Source: an uncultured Oscillospiraceae bacterium (GTDB lineage Bacteria; Bacillota; Clostridia; Oscillospirales; Oscillospiraceae). From it: a stretch of DNA of 48,565 bases. The DNA is taken from NCBI GenBank assembly GCA_910587505.1, contig CAJULD010000021.1:1-48565 (forward strand). Direction: 5' to 3'. The position numbers and the translations under genes were made by a program. The number at the start of each line of letters is the position of its first letter. Position 1 is the stretch's first letter. The notes beneath the pieces are model-generated. The model ran no database searches. It was not told the DNA's origin and saw only the letters and a list, made by a program, of their open reading frames with translations. This document shows positions 24,832 through 33,169 of the stretch, piece by piece.

Positions 24832-25242
24832 TTACATATACTTACGCATGGTGTCCGTGGCGGAATCCGTAGCCGCGCTGATGGTAACGGTAACCTTCAG
24901 ATTCAGGGGGGAGCTGAAATGATCCAGCCAGTTCAGGAACCCGTCGATCTCCCGTTCGTCATTGTTCTGGGCGACCTTGCACAAATTGTCGATAAAGATA
25001 TGGGAAATGTCGTAGTTGCCGGCGTAGAGCCCGCTGATGAAGCCGCGCAGATTTTCAAAGCCACTGATGGCAAACTCCGAAGCGTCGATCAGCCGGGTCT
25101 GGTGGCGGAGATTGAAGCTCAGGTTCCGCTTGGCCTCGATGCAGACCATGCATCCGACCTCGTGTTCCGCGGCGTTCTCCATGAGTTCGATCAGCTGCTT
25201 GGTTTTTCCCTCACCAGAGCCGCTCATGATTAGTCTAACCAT
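24832..25242 (-). CDS. Small P-loop NTPase of unknown function
   Basis: 136 residues. Walker A GSGEGKTKQ (8-16) and a Walker-B-like ISHIFIDNL (about 79-87), preceded by a hydrophobic strand. The rest shows alternating strands and helices and ends TISAATDSATDTMRKYM. Too short for a kinase of known family and without recognised partner motifs. The start ATG has AAAGGAG nine bases upstream and its own promoter. It stands alone between the transporter terminator and a divergent phosphodiesterase gene. I do not recognise its function; small ATP/GTP-binding switch or DNA-linked NTPase are both possible. Confidence 0.75.
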   Translation of the reverse strand: MVRLIMSGSGEGKTKQLIELMENAAEHEVGCMVCIEAKRNLSFNLRHQTRLIDASEFAISGFENLRGFISGLYAGNYDISHIFIDNLCKVAQNNDEREIDGFLNWLDHFSSPLNLKVTVTISAATDSATDTMRKYM

Positions 25243-25287
25243 ATGAAATCACTCCTTTACAGCTTTTGGCCCACATACGGTACTCAT

Positions 25288-25316
25288 AGGATAGCACAAA
25301 TGGCGAGGAAACACAA
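25288..25316 (-). promoter_or_regulatory. Promoter of the P-loop NTPase gene
   Basis: Minus strand: -35 TTGTGT (25311-25316), 17-base spacer, -10 TATCCT (25288-25293). Confidence 0.55.
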
Positions 25317-25460
25317 CGGGGAAAATCACTTTTCATAAAAATTTTACAGCTTCTTCCTGTCTCCCTCCGGAGGCGGAACGCTCTTTGCTTTTCGTCCACG
25401 CGAAAAGCTGGCTGGGGTATGGGGCAGGAAGTTCCGGAGAGAAAACAGAAAAGAGCACAG

Positions 25461-25489
25461 TTGAAATTTCCGCCAAAGCCGTGTATACT
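25461..25489 (+). promoter_or_regulatory. Promoter of the phosphodiesterase gene
   Basis: -35 TTGAAA (25461-25466), 17-base spacer, -10 TATACT (25484-25489), 34 bases before the start codon. Confidence 0.75.
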
Positions 25490-25522
25490 GTCTTTAACAC
25501 GCTGACGGGAGGAAATAAATCA

Positions 25523-26107
25523 ATGAAACTGATGATTGCCTCGGATCTTCATGGATCCGCATATTTTGTCAGGGCGCTGCTCGACGCATTTGCCGCCGAG
25601 CAGCCGGACAGGCTGCTGCTGCTGGGTGATCTGCTGTACCATGGGCCGCGGAACGCGCTGCCGCGGGAGTACGACTGCATGGCCGTGGCGGGGATGCTCA
25701 ACGGACTGAAGGAAAAGATCGTCGCCGTGCGGGGCAACTGTGACTGCGAGGTGGACCAGATGGTGCTGGAGTTCCCCATGCTGGCAGACTACGCGCTGCT
25801 GGAATGGGACGGGGTCTCTCTGTACGCTACCCACGGGCATATCTGGAATGAGGAAAACAGACCGCCCCTGGCGGCAGGCGCAGTGCTGCTTAACGGACAC
25901 TTCCATGTGCCCACGGCTCGCCGGCACGAGGGGTGGCACTATATCAACCCCGGCTCTGCCTCCATTCCCAAGGACGGCAACCCGGAAAGCTGTCTGATTC
26001 TGGAAGACGGCGTTTTCACCTGGAAGACGCTGGATGGCGTTCCGTTCAAGCAGTACGCACTTCCGGGCAGGACGGTGTCGGAGATCTTTGATAAGCCGAT
26101 GCCCTGA
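25523..26107 (+). CDS. YfcE/MJ0936-type metallophosphodiesterase
   Basis: 194 residues. A cytoplasmic calcineurin-like phosphodiesterase; E. coli YfcE (about 184 residues) hydrolyses model phosphodiesters in vitro and its cell substrate is unknown. All two-metal ligands are visible: SDLHG (10-14 region), LLGDLLYHGPRN, VRGNCDCEVD, ATHGHIW and NGHFHVP, followed by the INPGSASIPKDGNPESC segment typical of YfcE. The start ATG at 25523 was chosen for GGGAGGA upstream and because the promoter lies within the longer open frame. Monocistronic, followed by a short GC hairpin and T-run (26114-26130). Confidence 0.9.
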   Translation: MKLMIASDLHGSAYFVRALLDAFAAEQPDRLLLLGDLLYHGPRNALPREYDCMAVAGMLNGLKEKIVAVRGNCDCEVDQMVLEFPMLADYALLEWDGVSLYATHGHIWNEENRPPLAAGAVLLNGHFHVPTARRHEGWHYINPGSASIPKDGNPESCLILEDGVFTWKTLDGVPFKQYALPGRTVSEIFDKPMP

Positions 26108-26113
26108 GGACTG

Positions 26114-26130
26114 CGGGACGGCCCGTTTTT
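26114..26130 (+). terminator. Short terminator after the phosphodiesterase gene
   Basis: CGGG-ACGG-CCCG then TTTTT, seven bases past the stop codon. The stem is only 4 bp, so moderate support. Confidence 0.45.
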
Positions 26131-26247
26131 GTGGGGGCAGCTGAAAACGCTGTACGTCTGTGGAGCTTCCCTGTCCGCCAGAGCAGCTCAGAAGCGATAT
26201 TCTGCGCATTTTCAGAATGTTCTGCGAGGCAACGACGGAAAAGTCTT

Positions 26248-26333
26248 AGAACCTGTATTCATAACCGGGGATGCCGGATGGACGGGAAAAGGTCCGCCCG
26301 GACGGCGTTCAGCGGTTGTGAATACAGGTTCTC
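26248..26333. mobile_element. MITE-like element with 8-bp target duplication
   Basis: About 86 bases. The ends AGAACCTGTATTCATAACCG and CGGTTGTGAATACAGGTTCT are a 20-base inverted repeat with one mismatch. The flanks carry the same 8-mer AAAGTCTT directly outside (26240-26247 and 26334-26341), as left by transposition. The interior has no coding capacity and can fold further. No transposase is present, so movement would depend on one elsewhere. The family (ISL3- or IS256-like by target length) is a guess. Confidence 0.6.
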
Positions 26334-26342
26334 AAAGTCTTC

Positions 26343-26380
26343 TTGATACTTTTTCTTCCAGGAAAAAGTATCAAAGTCCT
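26343..26380. repeat. Dispersed intergenic hairpin, copy at 26.3 kb
   Basis: Perfect 13-bp stem TTGATACTTTTTC/GAAAAAGTATCAA followed by AGTCCTTT. It lies just beyond the gcvPB stop and may help end that minus-strand operon, although the minus side lacks a clean T-run. Confidence 0.5.
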
Positions 26381-27814
26381 TTACTCCGCACCTCTTGTGT
26401 ACCGCAGCACCGGGTTCCGTGCCGCGCCTACCTCATCCAGCCGCCGGACCGGGGTGGTGGTGGGCGCGTCATGAAGGGCCTGGGGATTTTCGTGGGCCAG
26501 ATCCCACAGGCGCAGGAAGACGCCGCAGACCTCGTCCATGGTCTCCTTGCTCTCGGTCTCGGTGGGCTCCACCATCAGGGCCTCGTGGACGATCAGGGGG
26601 AAGTACATCGTAGGCGGGTGGATGCCGTGGTCCAGCAGTCCTTTGGCCACGTCCATGGCGGAACAGCCGGTCCCGGACTTCAGGCGCTCCAGCGTCATGA
26701 CGAACTCGTGCATGCAGGGCCCGTCATAGGCCATGTCATACTTTTCGCTCAGCCGTTTCATCATGTAGTTGGCGTTGAGCACCGCGTTTTCTGCGGCCTC
26801 CGGAATTCCCTCCCGGCCCAGGGTGAGAATATAGGTCAGGGCCTTCACCACTACCGCAAAGTTGCCGTAGAAATTCTTCACCCTGCCGGTGGAATGCTCC
26901 GGCTGAACAAAGCGGTACGTCTCTTTGTCCTTCGCAACCACCGGGCCGGGGAGGAAGGGGGCGAGAAACGCCTTGCAGCCCACCGCGCCGGAGCCGGGGC
27001 CGCCGCCGCCGTGGGGGGTGGAGAAGGTCTTGTGGAGGTTCAGATGGATCACGTCAAAGCCCATGTCGCCGGGGCGGACCACGCCCATGACCGCGTTGAG
27101 GTTGGCGCCGTCGTAGTAGCACAGGCCTCCCGCCTCGTGAATGATCCGGGTGATTTCCAAAATATTCTTATCAAAAATACCGACAGTATTCGGATTTGTC
27201 AGCATCAGTCCGGCGGTATCGGGGCCCGCCGCCTGGCGCAGGGCCTCCACATCTACACAGCCGTCCGGGCCGGAGGGAATGTTCACCACGGTGAACCCCG
27301 CCATAACGGCGGAGGCCGGGTTGGTGCCGTGGGCGGAGTCGGGGACGATGATTTTCGTCCGGGCGGTGTCTCCGCGGTGGGCGTGGTACGCCTTCACAAG
27401 CAGCAGGCCGGTAAACTCCCCGTGGGCCCCGGCGGCGGGCTGGAAGGTCATGGCATCCATGCCGGTGATTTCCCGCAGCAGCTTTTCCGATTCCCACAGG
27501 ACCTCCAGGCAGCCCTGAACCGTCTCCTGCGGCTGGAGGGGATGAATCCGGGTAAAGCCGGGCAGGGCGGCCATGTCCTCGTTGATTTTCGGGTTATACT
27601 TCATGGTGCAGGAGCCAAGGGGATAGAAGCCGTCGTTGACGCCGTGGACCCGCCTGGCCAGCGCCGTATAGTGTCTCGTCAGCTCCGTTTCGGACACATG
27701 AGGCAGTTCCGGCGGTTCGGTGCGGGAACGGGACAGCGTTACCTCCGGCACGTCGCAGGGGGGCATCAGGGTCAGATGCTGGCCCGGAGCGCCTTTCTCA
27801 AAAATCAACTTCAT
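26381..27814 (-). CDS. gcvPB: Glycine dehydrogenase (decarboxylating) subunit 2
   Basis: 477 residues. With GcvPA it forms the PLP-dependent P-protein that decarboxylates glycine and passes the aminomethyl group to the lipoyl arm of GcvH. The PLP lysine K262 is in NLHKTFSTPHGGGGPG, a diagnostic motif. LGSCTMKYNPKIN and the cofactor region YYDGANLNAVMG are also present. The two-subunit form is usual in Firmicutes. It overlaps gcvPA by 17 bases and has AGGAGG before its ATG. Last gene of the glycine operon. Confidence 0.96.
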   Translation of the reverse strand: MKLIFEKGAPGQHLTLMPPCDVPEVTLSRSRTEPPELPHVSETELTRHYTALARRVHGVNDGFYPLGSCTMKYNPKINEDMAALPGFTRIHPLQPQETVQGCLEVLWESEKLLREITGMDAMTFQPAAGAHGEFTGLLLVKAYHAHRGDTARTKIIVPDSAHGTNPASAVMAGFTVVNIPSGPDGCVDVEALRQAAGPDTAGLMLTNPNTVGIFDKNILEITRIIHEAGGLCYYDGANLNAVMGVVRPGDMGFDVIHLNLHKTFSTPHGGGGPGSGAVGCKAFLAPFLPGPVVAKDKETYRFVQPEHSTGRVKNFYGNFAVVVKALTYILTLGREGIPEAAENAVLNANYMMKRLSEKYDMAYDGPCMHEFVMTLERLKSGTGCSAMDVAKGLLDHGIHPPTMYFPLIVHEALMVEPTETESKETMDEVCGVFLRLWDLAHENPQALHDAPTTTPVRRLDEVGAARNPVLRYTRGAE

Positions 27815-29135
27815 CCTGCACCTCCTTGATGATGGCGGCGGCCCGGTCCAGCTCTTCCCGGCTGACCATTTCGGTCACGCACCAGAGAATGCCTTCTTTT
27901 ACCGGCAGGCCGCCAAGAATGCCGTTTTCATCCAACCGCCGCAGGACCTTTTCCGGATTGTCGCACCGGGTGACAAACTCATGGAAGTATTCTCCGGAAT
28001 GGACCCGGGGCAGGCCGGTTTTTTCCAGCTCCCCGGCAAAATAGTGGGCCCTGGACATGCACAGTACGGCGGCCTGCCGCAGCCCCTCCGCCCCCATGGC
28101 GGCCAGATACGCGCCGGCGGTAAAGGCGCACAGGGCCTGGTTGGAACAGATATTGCTGGATGCCTTTTCCCGGCGAATATGCTGTTCCCGGGCGGTCAGC
28201 GTCAGCACGTAGCCCACCCTGCCGTCCAGGTCGCGGGTCTGCCCCACGATGCGGCCGGGGAGCTTTCGGAACATGGCCTTCGTGGCGGCCATATAGCCCA
28301 GATATGGTCCGCCGAAGGCGAGGTCCAGCCCCAGCGGCTGGGCCTCGCCCACCACAATGTCCGCGCCGCAGGCAGCAGGGGTCTCCATAACGGCCAGGGC
28401 AATGGGGTTGCAGCCCATGATATATCTGGCTCCGGCGGCGTGGGCGGCCTCGCCGATGGCGGCGGCGTCCTCCATGTTGCCGTAATAGTTGGGCTGGGCG
28501 ATATAGACACAGGCGGCATCCGCCCCATGGGCAGCATCCGCCCCCAGCGCCGCCCGCAGCGCCTCGAGATCCGTGCGCCCGTCCTTTTCCGGAATGATCT
28601 CCAGCTCCATGCCGGAGCCGAAGCAATAGGTTTTCATGGTCTCAATGACCTGGGGGTCCGCGCAGGCGGAGACAAGAGCCCGGTTCCGCTTCCGGTCCCG
28701 GCACATGGTCAGGGCCTCGGCGGCGGCGGTGGCCCCGTCGTAGACGGAGGCGTTGCTGACGTCCATGCCCGTCAGGGCGCAGATCATGGTCTGATACTCA
28801 AAAATGGCCTGAAGGATGCCCTGGCTGATTTCCGCCTGATAGGGGGTATAGGCCGTGACCAGCTCCTCCCGGCTGACGACGCTCCTGACGGCGGCGGGGA
28901 TGAAATGGCGGTACGCGCCCGCGCCCCGGAGGACGGTGTCATACACCCGGTTTTTCTGTGCCATGGCGGTGACCTTCCGCCGGACGTCCAGCTCGCACAT
29001 GCCCTCGGGCAGGTCCAGCCGGTCCACCAGCATTTCCCGGGGCACGGCGGCGAACAGATCCTCCACCGCGCCCGCGCCGATGGCGGCGAGCATGGACCGC
29101 CTCTGAGTTTCCGTATTCGGGACATAAGTTCCCAT
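27798..29135 (-). CDS. gcvPA: Glycine dehydrogenase (decarboxylating) subunit 1
   Basis: 445 residues. Partner of GcvPB in the glycine cleavage P-protein. MGTYVPNTETQRRSMLAAIG and YTPYQAEISQGILQAIFEYQ, then ALTGMDVSNASVYDGATA, are classic GcvPA segments. Start set at the ATG at 29135 with AAAGGAAA upstream; a TTG seven codons earlier overlaps that site. Lies 65 bases after gcvH in the same operon. Confidence 0.95.
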   Translation of the reverse strand: MGTYVPNTETQRRSMLAAIGAGAVEDLFAAVPREMLVDRLDLPEGMCELDVRRKVTAMAQKNRVYDTVLRGAGAYRHFIPAAVRSVVSREELVTAYTPYQAEISQGILQAIFEYQTMICALTGMDVSNASVYDGATAAAEALTMCRDRKRNRALVSACADPQVIETMKTYCFGSGMELEIIPEKDGRTDLEALRAALGADAAHGADAACVYIAQPNYYGNMEDAAAIGEAAHAAGARYIMGCNPIALAVMETPAACGADIVVGEAQPLGLDLAFGGPYLGYMAATKAMFRKLPGRIVGQTRDLDGRVGYVLTLTAREQHIRREKASSNICSNQALCAFTAGAYLAAMGAEGLRQAAVLCMSRAHYFAGELEKTGLPRVHSGEYFHEFVTRCDNPEKVLRRLDENGILGGLPVKEGILWCVTEMVSREELDRAAAIIKEVQDEVDF

Positions 29136-29200
29136 AACGATACGTTTCCTTTCCAAAGAAATGGCCGGAGCGGGGGCGGCCCGCTCCGGCGGAGGGGCGG

Positions 29201-29575
29201 TTACTTCTGGACGAACGCCTCGTACCCTTCGGCGGTGAGCAGCTCGCCGAAGGCGGAGATGTCCCTGATCCTGGCGATCCAGGCTCCGTAGGGGTCCTCG
29301 TTGAGGAGCTGGGGCTCATCCTCCAGCCCGGCGTGGACTTCCTCTACCACGCCGGTGCAGGGGCTCATAACGTCGGAGACGGCCTTGACGGATTCCACGT
29401 CGCAGAACGCCTCCCCGGCGGTGACCTCGTCCCCCTCCTGAGGCAGGTTAATGTAAACCAGGTCGCCCAGCTCGCTCTGGGCAAAATCGGTGATGCCCAC
29501 CAGGGCGGTGGTTTCGTCGATCATTTTGATCCACTCGTGGTCTCTGGTGTATTTCAGTTCCGCGGGAAAATTCAT
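29201..29575 (-). CDS. gcvH: Glycine cleavage system H protein
   Basis: 124 residues, normal length. It carries the aminomethyl group between P- and T-proteins on a lipoyl arm attached to K64 in DVESVKAVSD. YTRDHEWIK and VGITDFAQSELGDLVYINLP are diagnostic. AGGAGGAG precedes the ATG. Third-last gene of the riboswitch-controlled operon. Confidence 0.97.
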   Translation of the reverse strand: MNFPAELKYTRDHEWIKMIDETTALVGITDFAQSELGDLVYINLPQEGDEVTAGEAFCDVESVKAVSDVMSPCTGVVEEVHAGLEDEPQLLNEDPYGAWIARIRDISAFGELLTAEGYEAFVQK

Positions 29576-29605
29576 GGTGTGCTCCTCCTTTATTTTCGGT
29601 AGACA

Positions 29606-29650
29606 TTCTTTTCTTTGTGAACAAACAAAAGAATCAAAAGAAAAACTTTT
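29606..29650. repeat. Dispersed intergenic hairpin, copy at 29.6 kb
   Basis: ATTCTTTT/AAAAGAAT stem followed by CAAAAGAAAAACTTTT, between gcvH and the gcvT-glyA fusion. Confidence 0.45.
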
Positions 29651-29678
29651 TACCGGCCCGGCGGGCCGGAATACGCCG

Positions 29679-32327
29679 TCAGATTCCGGATTTCCGCGCC
29701 AGCCTGTTCAGCGCGTCCGCAGCCTGGCCCTCGCTGAAGCAGTACTTCATCTCAGTGTAACCGGCGCGGAGGGCTTCGACGTCCTCTTTGACCTCCTTGC
29801 CCCGGAGGATGCAGTCGGCCATGATCTGGGCGAGCCTCTCGAACTCGGCGGGGCCGAAGCCGAAGCGGGTCATTTCGCTGACGCCCATGCGCAGCGCGCC
29901 GGAGGCGGTGAAGCCCTCCTCCTCGGGGGTGGCCTGGTAGTTGCAGATGATGTTGTTCCGTTCCAGACGCATGGCCACCTCGGGACCGGTGCCGTAGCCC
30001 ACGTTGACAATGACCTGATGGGTCTCGGTGTAGCCGATGGCGGGATCGCCCGCAACATCCAGACCGGCGGCCTTCAGGCTCCTGGCAAAGCTCCTGGCGT
30101 TGGAGACCACCGCTTTCTGGTACCCGTCCCTGAACTGGTTCATCTCATAGGCCGCCATCAGCAGGCCCAGCAGGGTGCCCAGGTGGTGATTGGAGACGCT
30201 GCCGGGGAAGGCGCGGTTTTCAATCGTCTCCCAGAGGCCGTACTTCAGCTCGCCCTTTTTGTAGTTGACGCCCACGATGCCCCTCTGGGGACCAAAGAAG
30301 GTCTTGTGGGTGGAGCCGGTGACGATCTCAGCTCCCTCCTGGAAGGGCTTCTGGAAATGGTCGCCGATGAGGCCCAGCACGTGGGCCATGTCGTACATGA
30401 TGGTGGTCTCCAGACCAGTGTCGTCCACGTATTCGCGAATGGCGGCCACGGGCTCCTTATGGAGGACCATGCTCTTGCCGAAGATGATGAACTCGGGGCG
30501 GTACCGGTCGATGGCCTTTTTGGTCTCCTCCACGTCAATCTTATAGATGTTGTCCCTCAGGACCGGGAAGTTCACCAGGGCGTGGCGCTCGGTGACAGGA
30601 TCGATGGCGATGTAGTCGTGCAGGGCCCCCATGGGCTGGGCGGAGAGGTGGCCGCCCTTGATGATATGGTTGTTCATGATATAACCCAGCCGCCGCGGGT
30701 CCCGCTTCCGGTCCAGCCGGTTCTTCCAGTCCATCAGGGCGGAAAATACGCAGGTGTTGGACATCTGGCCGCTGACACACCGGGTTTCCACTTCCGCGCA
30801 GCCCAGAAAGGCCTTCATCTCCTCTACCAGCAGCTGCTCCACCTCGTCGATGAACTCCGTGCCCTGGTAGTAGAACACGTCCGCGTCGTAGAAGCTCTTT
30901 ACTTTCTTGTGCTCCGCGTAGCGGAATGAGGGGTCGCTGGCGCACAGCAGGCGCACCGCCCGGGAGGGCGTCATTTCCGAGGGAATCAGGTTCACACACT
31001 GCTCCTGCCGCCAGACGTGGTTCTGAAGGGCTTTGCCGATGAGCTCCAGGGCTCTGGGAGCCCGGTCGCCGGAGACGGGAGCGGCGGCGTCCTCTTCGGG
31101 GCGGTAGAGAATGGGGCGGGCGAAGGGAGGCGCGTCCACGCGCATGTGGTAGGGGGGAATCACGGCCTTCAGCCGCCGGCCCCGGACGTCCACCTGGACC
31201 TCGTCGTCCTCCAGCGTGTCGCTGTCGAGAAGAGCCAGGCCGATGGAGCGCCGGGCGGCCTCCTCCAGGATGACGGTTTGCAGGCCCTCGCCCTCGTGGC
31301 GGTAGTAGGGCACCATGGTGCCGCTGGTGACATGACCGATGCACTTCTCGCCTTTATACACCGGCATCCCGGCGCGGATTACGCCCTTATCCAACAGAGC
31401 GATGGGAAGGATGCGGCGGGGCAGGCCGGTCAGATCGGAAAAGTCCCGGTTCATGATCCGCTGGAAGACCCCGTACTGCTTTGCCAGCGGTTCCCTCCCG
31501 ATGAAGTCTCCCTTCTGCTCCGAGAAGCTGACGGCAAATTTTGCCAGCGGTACGGCGAAAACGGGAATCTCCTTTCCCTCCGGGTCCTCGCCCATTTCGT
31601 GACCGTACAGCGGCAGGCAGGCCTCCAGCCGGCAGGTGTCCCTGGCTCCCAGCCCGGCGGGCCTCGCTCCCAGCTCGATGAGCCGGTTCCACAGCCACGG
31701 GGCCTCGCCGCTTTCGATATACACCTCGTAGCCGATGGGCTCGCCGGTGTATCCCGTCTTGGCCACGCGAACGGTGCGGCCCTCGAAGGACAGGGTGTTC
31801 AGCGCATTTTTCACCGGCTCGGTAATGGCCGCGCCGCCGGAGAGGACCTGGAGAATCTCCCTGGCCCTGGGGCCCTGGACGGCGATGGCGGCCCACTCGC
31901 CGGTGATGACGGTCATTCCGGCGTCATACGGTTTGATCTGCTCATGGAGATGGACCAGATCCCTGTCCGTGTTGGCAGCGTTGACCACCAGCAGGTACCG
32001 GTCCTCCTCGAAGCGGTAGAGGTACGCGTCGTCCACCGCGCCGCCGGTCTCATTGGGGATGATGGCGTACTGAGCCTGATTGAGGTCCAGCGCCATGACG
32101 TTGCTGGAGAGCACATGCTGGAGGAAGGGGACCGCCTCCGGTCCATCCACCAGGATACGCCCCATATGGGACACGTCGAAAAGGCTGCACGCGCCGCGGG
32201 TATACAGGTGCTCGGCCACAATGCCGGCGGGGTAGTGGATGGGCATCTCCCATCCGCCGAAATCCACCATGACGGCCCCCGCCGCCACATGGACGCCGTA
32301 TAGCTGGGTACGCTTGAGGTCGCTCAT
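29679..32327 (-). CDS. GcvT-SHMT fusion: aminomethyltransferase plus serine hydroxymethyltransferase-like enzyme
   Basis: 882 residues in one uninterrupted frame. Residues 1 to about 365 are GcvT (T-protein), which releases ammonia and makes methylene-THF: MVDFGGWEMPIHYP, SLFDVSHMGRI, NAANTDRD, TGYTGEPIGYEVYI, LGARDTCRLEACLPLYGHE. After a linker, residues about 400-882 form a PLP-dependent SHMT-like domain that would use that methylene-THF and another glycine to make serine. It has NLIPSEMTPS, YYQGTEFIDEVEQL, MYDMAHVLGLIG and the PLP lysine K675 in STHKTFFGPQRG. This domain is diverged from standard GlyA (THKTLRGP). The start ATG at 32327 follows AAGGAGG; the longer open frame upstream is riboswitch. 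Fusing donor and acceptor of methylene-THF suggests channeling, which is inference. Confidence 0.9.
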   Translation of the reverse strand: MSDLKRTQLYGVHVAAGAVMVDFGGWEMPIHYPAGIVAEHLYTRGACSLFDVSHMGRILVDGPEAVPFLQHVLSSNVMALDLNQAQYAIIPNETGGAVDDAYLYRFEEDRYLLVVNAANTDRDLVHLHEQIKPYDAGMTVITGEWAAIAVQGPRAREILQVLSGGAAITEPVKNALNTLSFEGRTVRVAKTGYTGEPIGYEVYIESGEAPWLWNRLIELGARPAGLGARDTCRLEACLPLYGHEMGEDPEGKEIPVFAVPLAKFAVSFSEQKGDFIGREPLAKQYGVFQRIMNRDFSDLTGLPRRILPIALLDKGVIRAGMPVYKGEKCIGHVTSGTMVPYYRHEGEGLQTVILEEAARRSIGLALLDSDTLEDDEVQVDVRGRRLKAVIPPYHMRVDAPPFARPILYRPEEDAAAPVSGDRAPRALELIGKALQNHVWRQEQCVNLIPSEMTPSRAVRLLCASDPSFRYAEHKKVKSFYDADVFYYQGTEFIDEVEQLLVEEMKAFLGCAEVETRCVSGQMSNTCVFSALMDWKNRLDRKRDPRRLGYIMNNHIIKGGHLSAQPMGALHDYIAIDPVTERHALVNFPVLRDNIYKIDVEETKKAIDRYRPEFIIFGKSMVLHKEPVAAIREYVDDTGLETTIMYDMAHVLGLIGDHFQKPFQEGAEIVTGSTHKTFFGPQRGIVGVNYKKGELKYGLWETIENRAFPGSVSNHHLGTLLGLLMAAYEMNQFRDGYQKAVVSNARSFARSLKAAGLDVAGDPAIGYTETHQVIVNVGYGTGPEVAMRLERNNIICNYQATPEEEGFTASGALRMGVSEMTRFGFGPAEFERLAQIMADCILRGKEVKEDVEALRAGYTEMKYCFSEGQAADALNRLARKSGI

Positions 32328-32376
32328 ATCAGCCGCCCTCCTTACAAAATTTTGGGGAATTGTCGAAAAGGGGAAC

Positions 32377-32411
32377 AAAAAAACAGGGCGCGGCAATCCG
32401 TATGCTGCGCC
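32377..32411 (-). terminator. Glycine riboswitch expression-platform terminator
   Basis: On the minus strand, GGCGC-A-GCA pairs with TGC-C-GCGCC, then CTGTTTTTTT. It lies between the second aptamer and the gcvT-glyA start. Confidence 0.75.
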
Positions 32412-32595
32412 TCTGTTGGTTGACCTGAGAGATTCCGCGCGGCTGTTCGCCGCGGTTGCCCCGCCGGCGCGCCAAGGGGAGTAATCCACCCGGCGCTTTC
32501 CAGATTTCGTCCCGATCCAGTCCCTGGTACCTGAGAGAGTGTGGCATTGCTCCTTCGGCGCCGGACAACAGTCCGGTCTCTCCTGGATCGATCAT
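32412..32595 (-). promoter_or_regulatory. Tandem glycine riboswitch
   Basis: Two successive glycine aptamers on the minus strand. Aptamer 1 (about 32595-32520) has GGAGAGACC, the GCGCCGAAGGAGCAA core and ACTCTCTCAGGTACC. Aptamer 2 (about 32515-32412) has the GGGCAACC core and AATCTCTCAGGTCAACC. The CTCTCAGG ends and GxCGAAGGxGCAA block are diagnostic. It precedes glycine degradation genes, matching the known glycine-activated role, with a terminator as platform. Confidence 0.92.
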
Positions 32596-32632
32596 CCGCC
32601 TATGCAGTTGTCGGCCCCCGTTCCTCTTCTAC

Positions 32633-32661
32633 AAGATACCAGTATACGCCGTCAGTGTCAA
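32633..32661 (-). promoter_or_regulatory. Promoter of the glycine operon
   Basis: Minus strand: TTGACA (32656-32661), 17-base spacer, TATCTT (32633-32638), directly ahead of the riboswitch. Confidence 0.8.
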
Positions 32662-32772
32662 GGAAATATCCGGCAGGGGGTAAATTTTGGGCAAATCTGC
32701 CGATTTTCAGCCGGGCAAACCGGTGGTTTTGACGGAAGCTCCGGTAAGCGCCCGGCGGCGGGCAGAATCGTC

Positions 32773-32801
32773 TTGCGACGCGCGGCACTTTCTGCTATAA
32801 T
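32773..32801 (+). promoter_or_regulatory. Promoter of the zinc-ribbon/tatD pair
   Basis: -35 TTGCGA (32773-32778), 17-base spacer, perfect -10 TATAAT (32796-32801). Confidence 0.8.
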
Positions 32802-32854
32802 AGATAAATAATGGAAGCCTGTTCCCGGAACCGACTGCGAAAAGGAGTTTAATC

Positions 32855-33169
32855 ATGTCAAAACGCTGTCCCGACTGTGGGTTTGTCAATGAAGATTCCC
32901 GCATCTACTGCGGCTCCTGCGGCTCCCTGCTGGATAAGGAGCTGCGGCTTCTCAAGGACCTGACGGACCAGACCTCCGGCCCCAGGAAGCCCACCTACAA
33001 GACGCCCCCGGCCAGAAGGGAACCCATTCCGCCCAGGGATTTTTATGACGAGGACTACGCCCCGCCCAGGCTGTCCCGGAAGAAGAAAAGCTCCGGGGCG
33101 GCGGTGTGGATCGTTCTGGGGCTGGTTGTCGTGGCGGCTGCCGTATTGGTGTGGTACTATGCTGTTTGA
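32855..33169 (+). CDS. Zinc-ribbon single-pass membrane protein
   Basis: 104 residues. An N-terminal zinc ribbon with CPDC (C5, C8) and CGSC (C19, C22), a Pro/Arg-rich linker, and one C-terminal membrane helix (about 82-102) with no tail. The ribbon should lie in the cytoplasm. Such proteins are common in Clostridia and their role is unknown. AAAGGAG precedes the ATG. The 3' end overlaps tatD by 11 bases. Confidence 0.82.
   Translation: MSKRCPDCGFVNEDSRIYCGSCGSLLDKELRLLKDLTDQTSGPRKPTYKTPPARREPIPPRDFYDEDYAPPRLSRKKKSSGAAVWIVLGLVVVAAAVLVWYYAV

Noticed and set aside
26129..29291. Long plus-strand frames over gcvPB and gcvPA
   Set aside because: Antisense shadows of two unmistakable enzymes.
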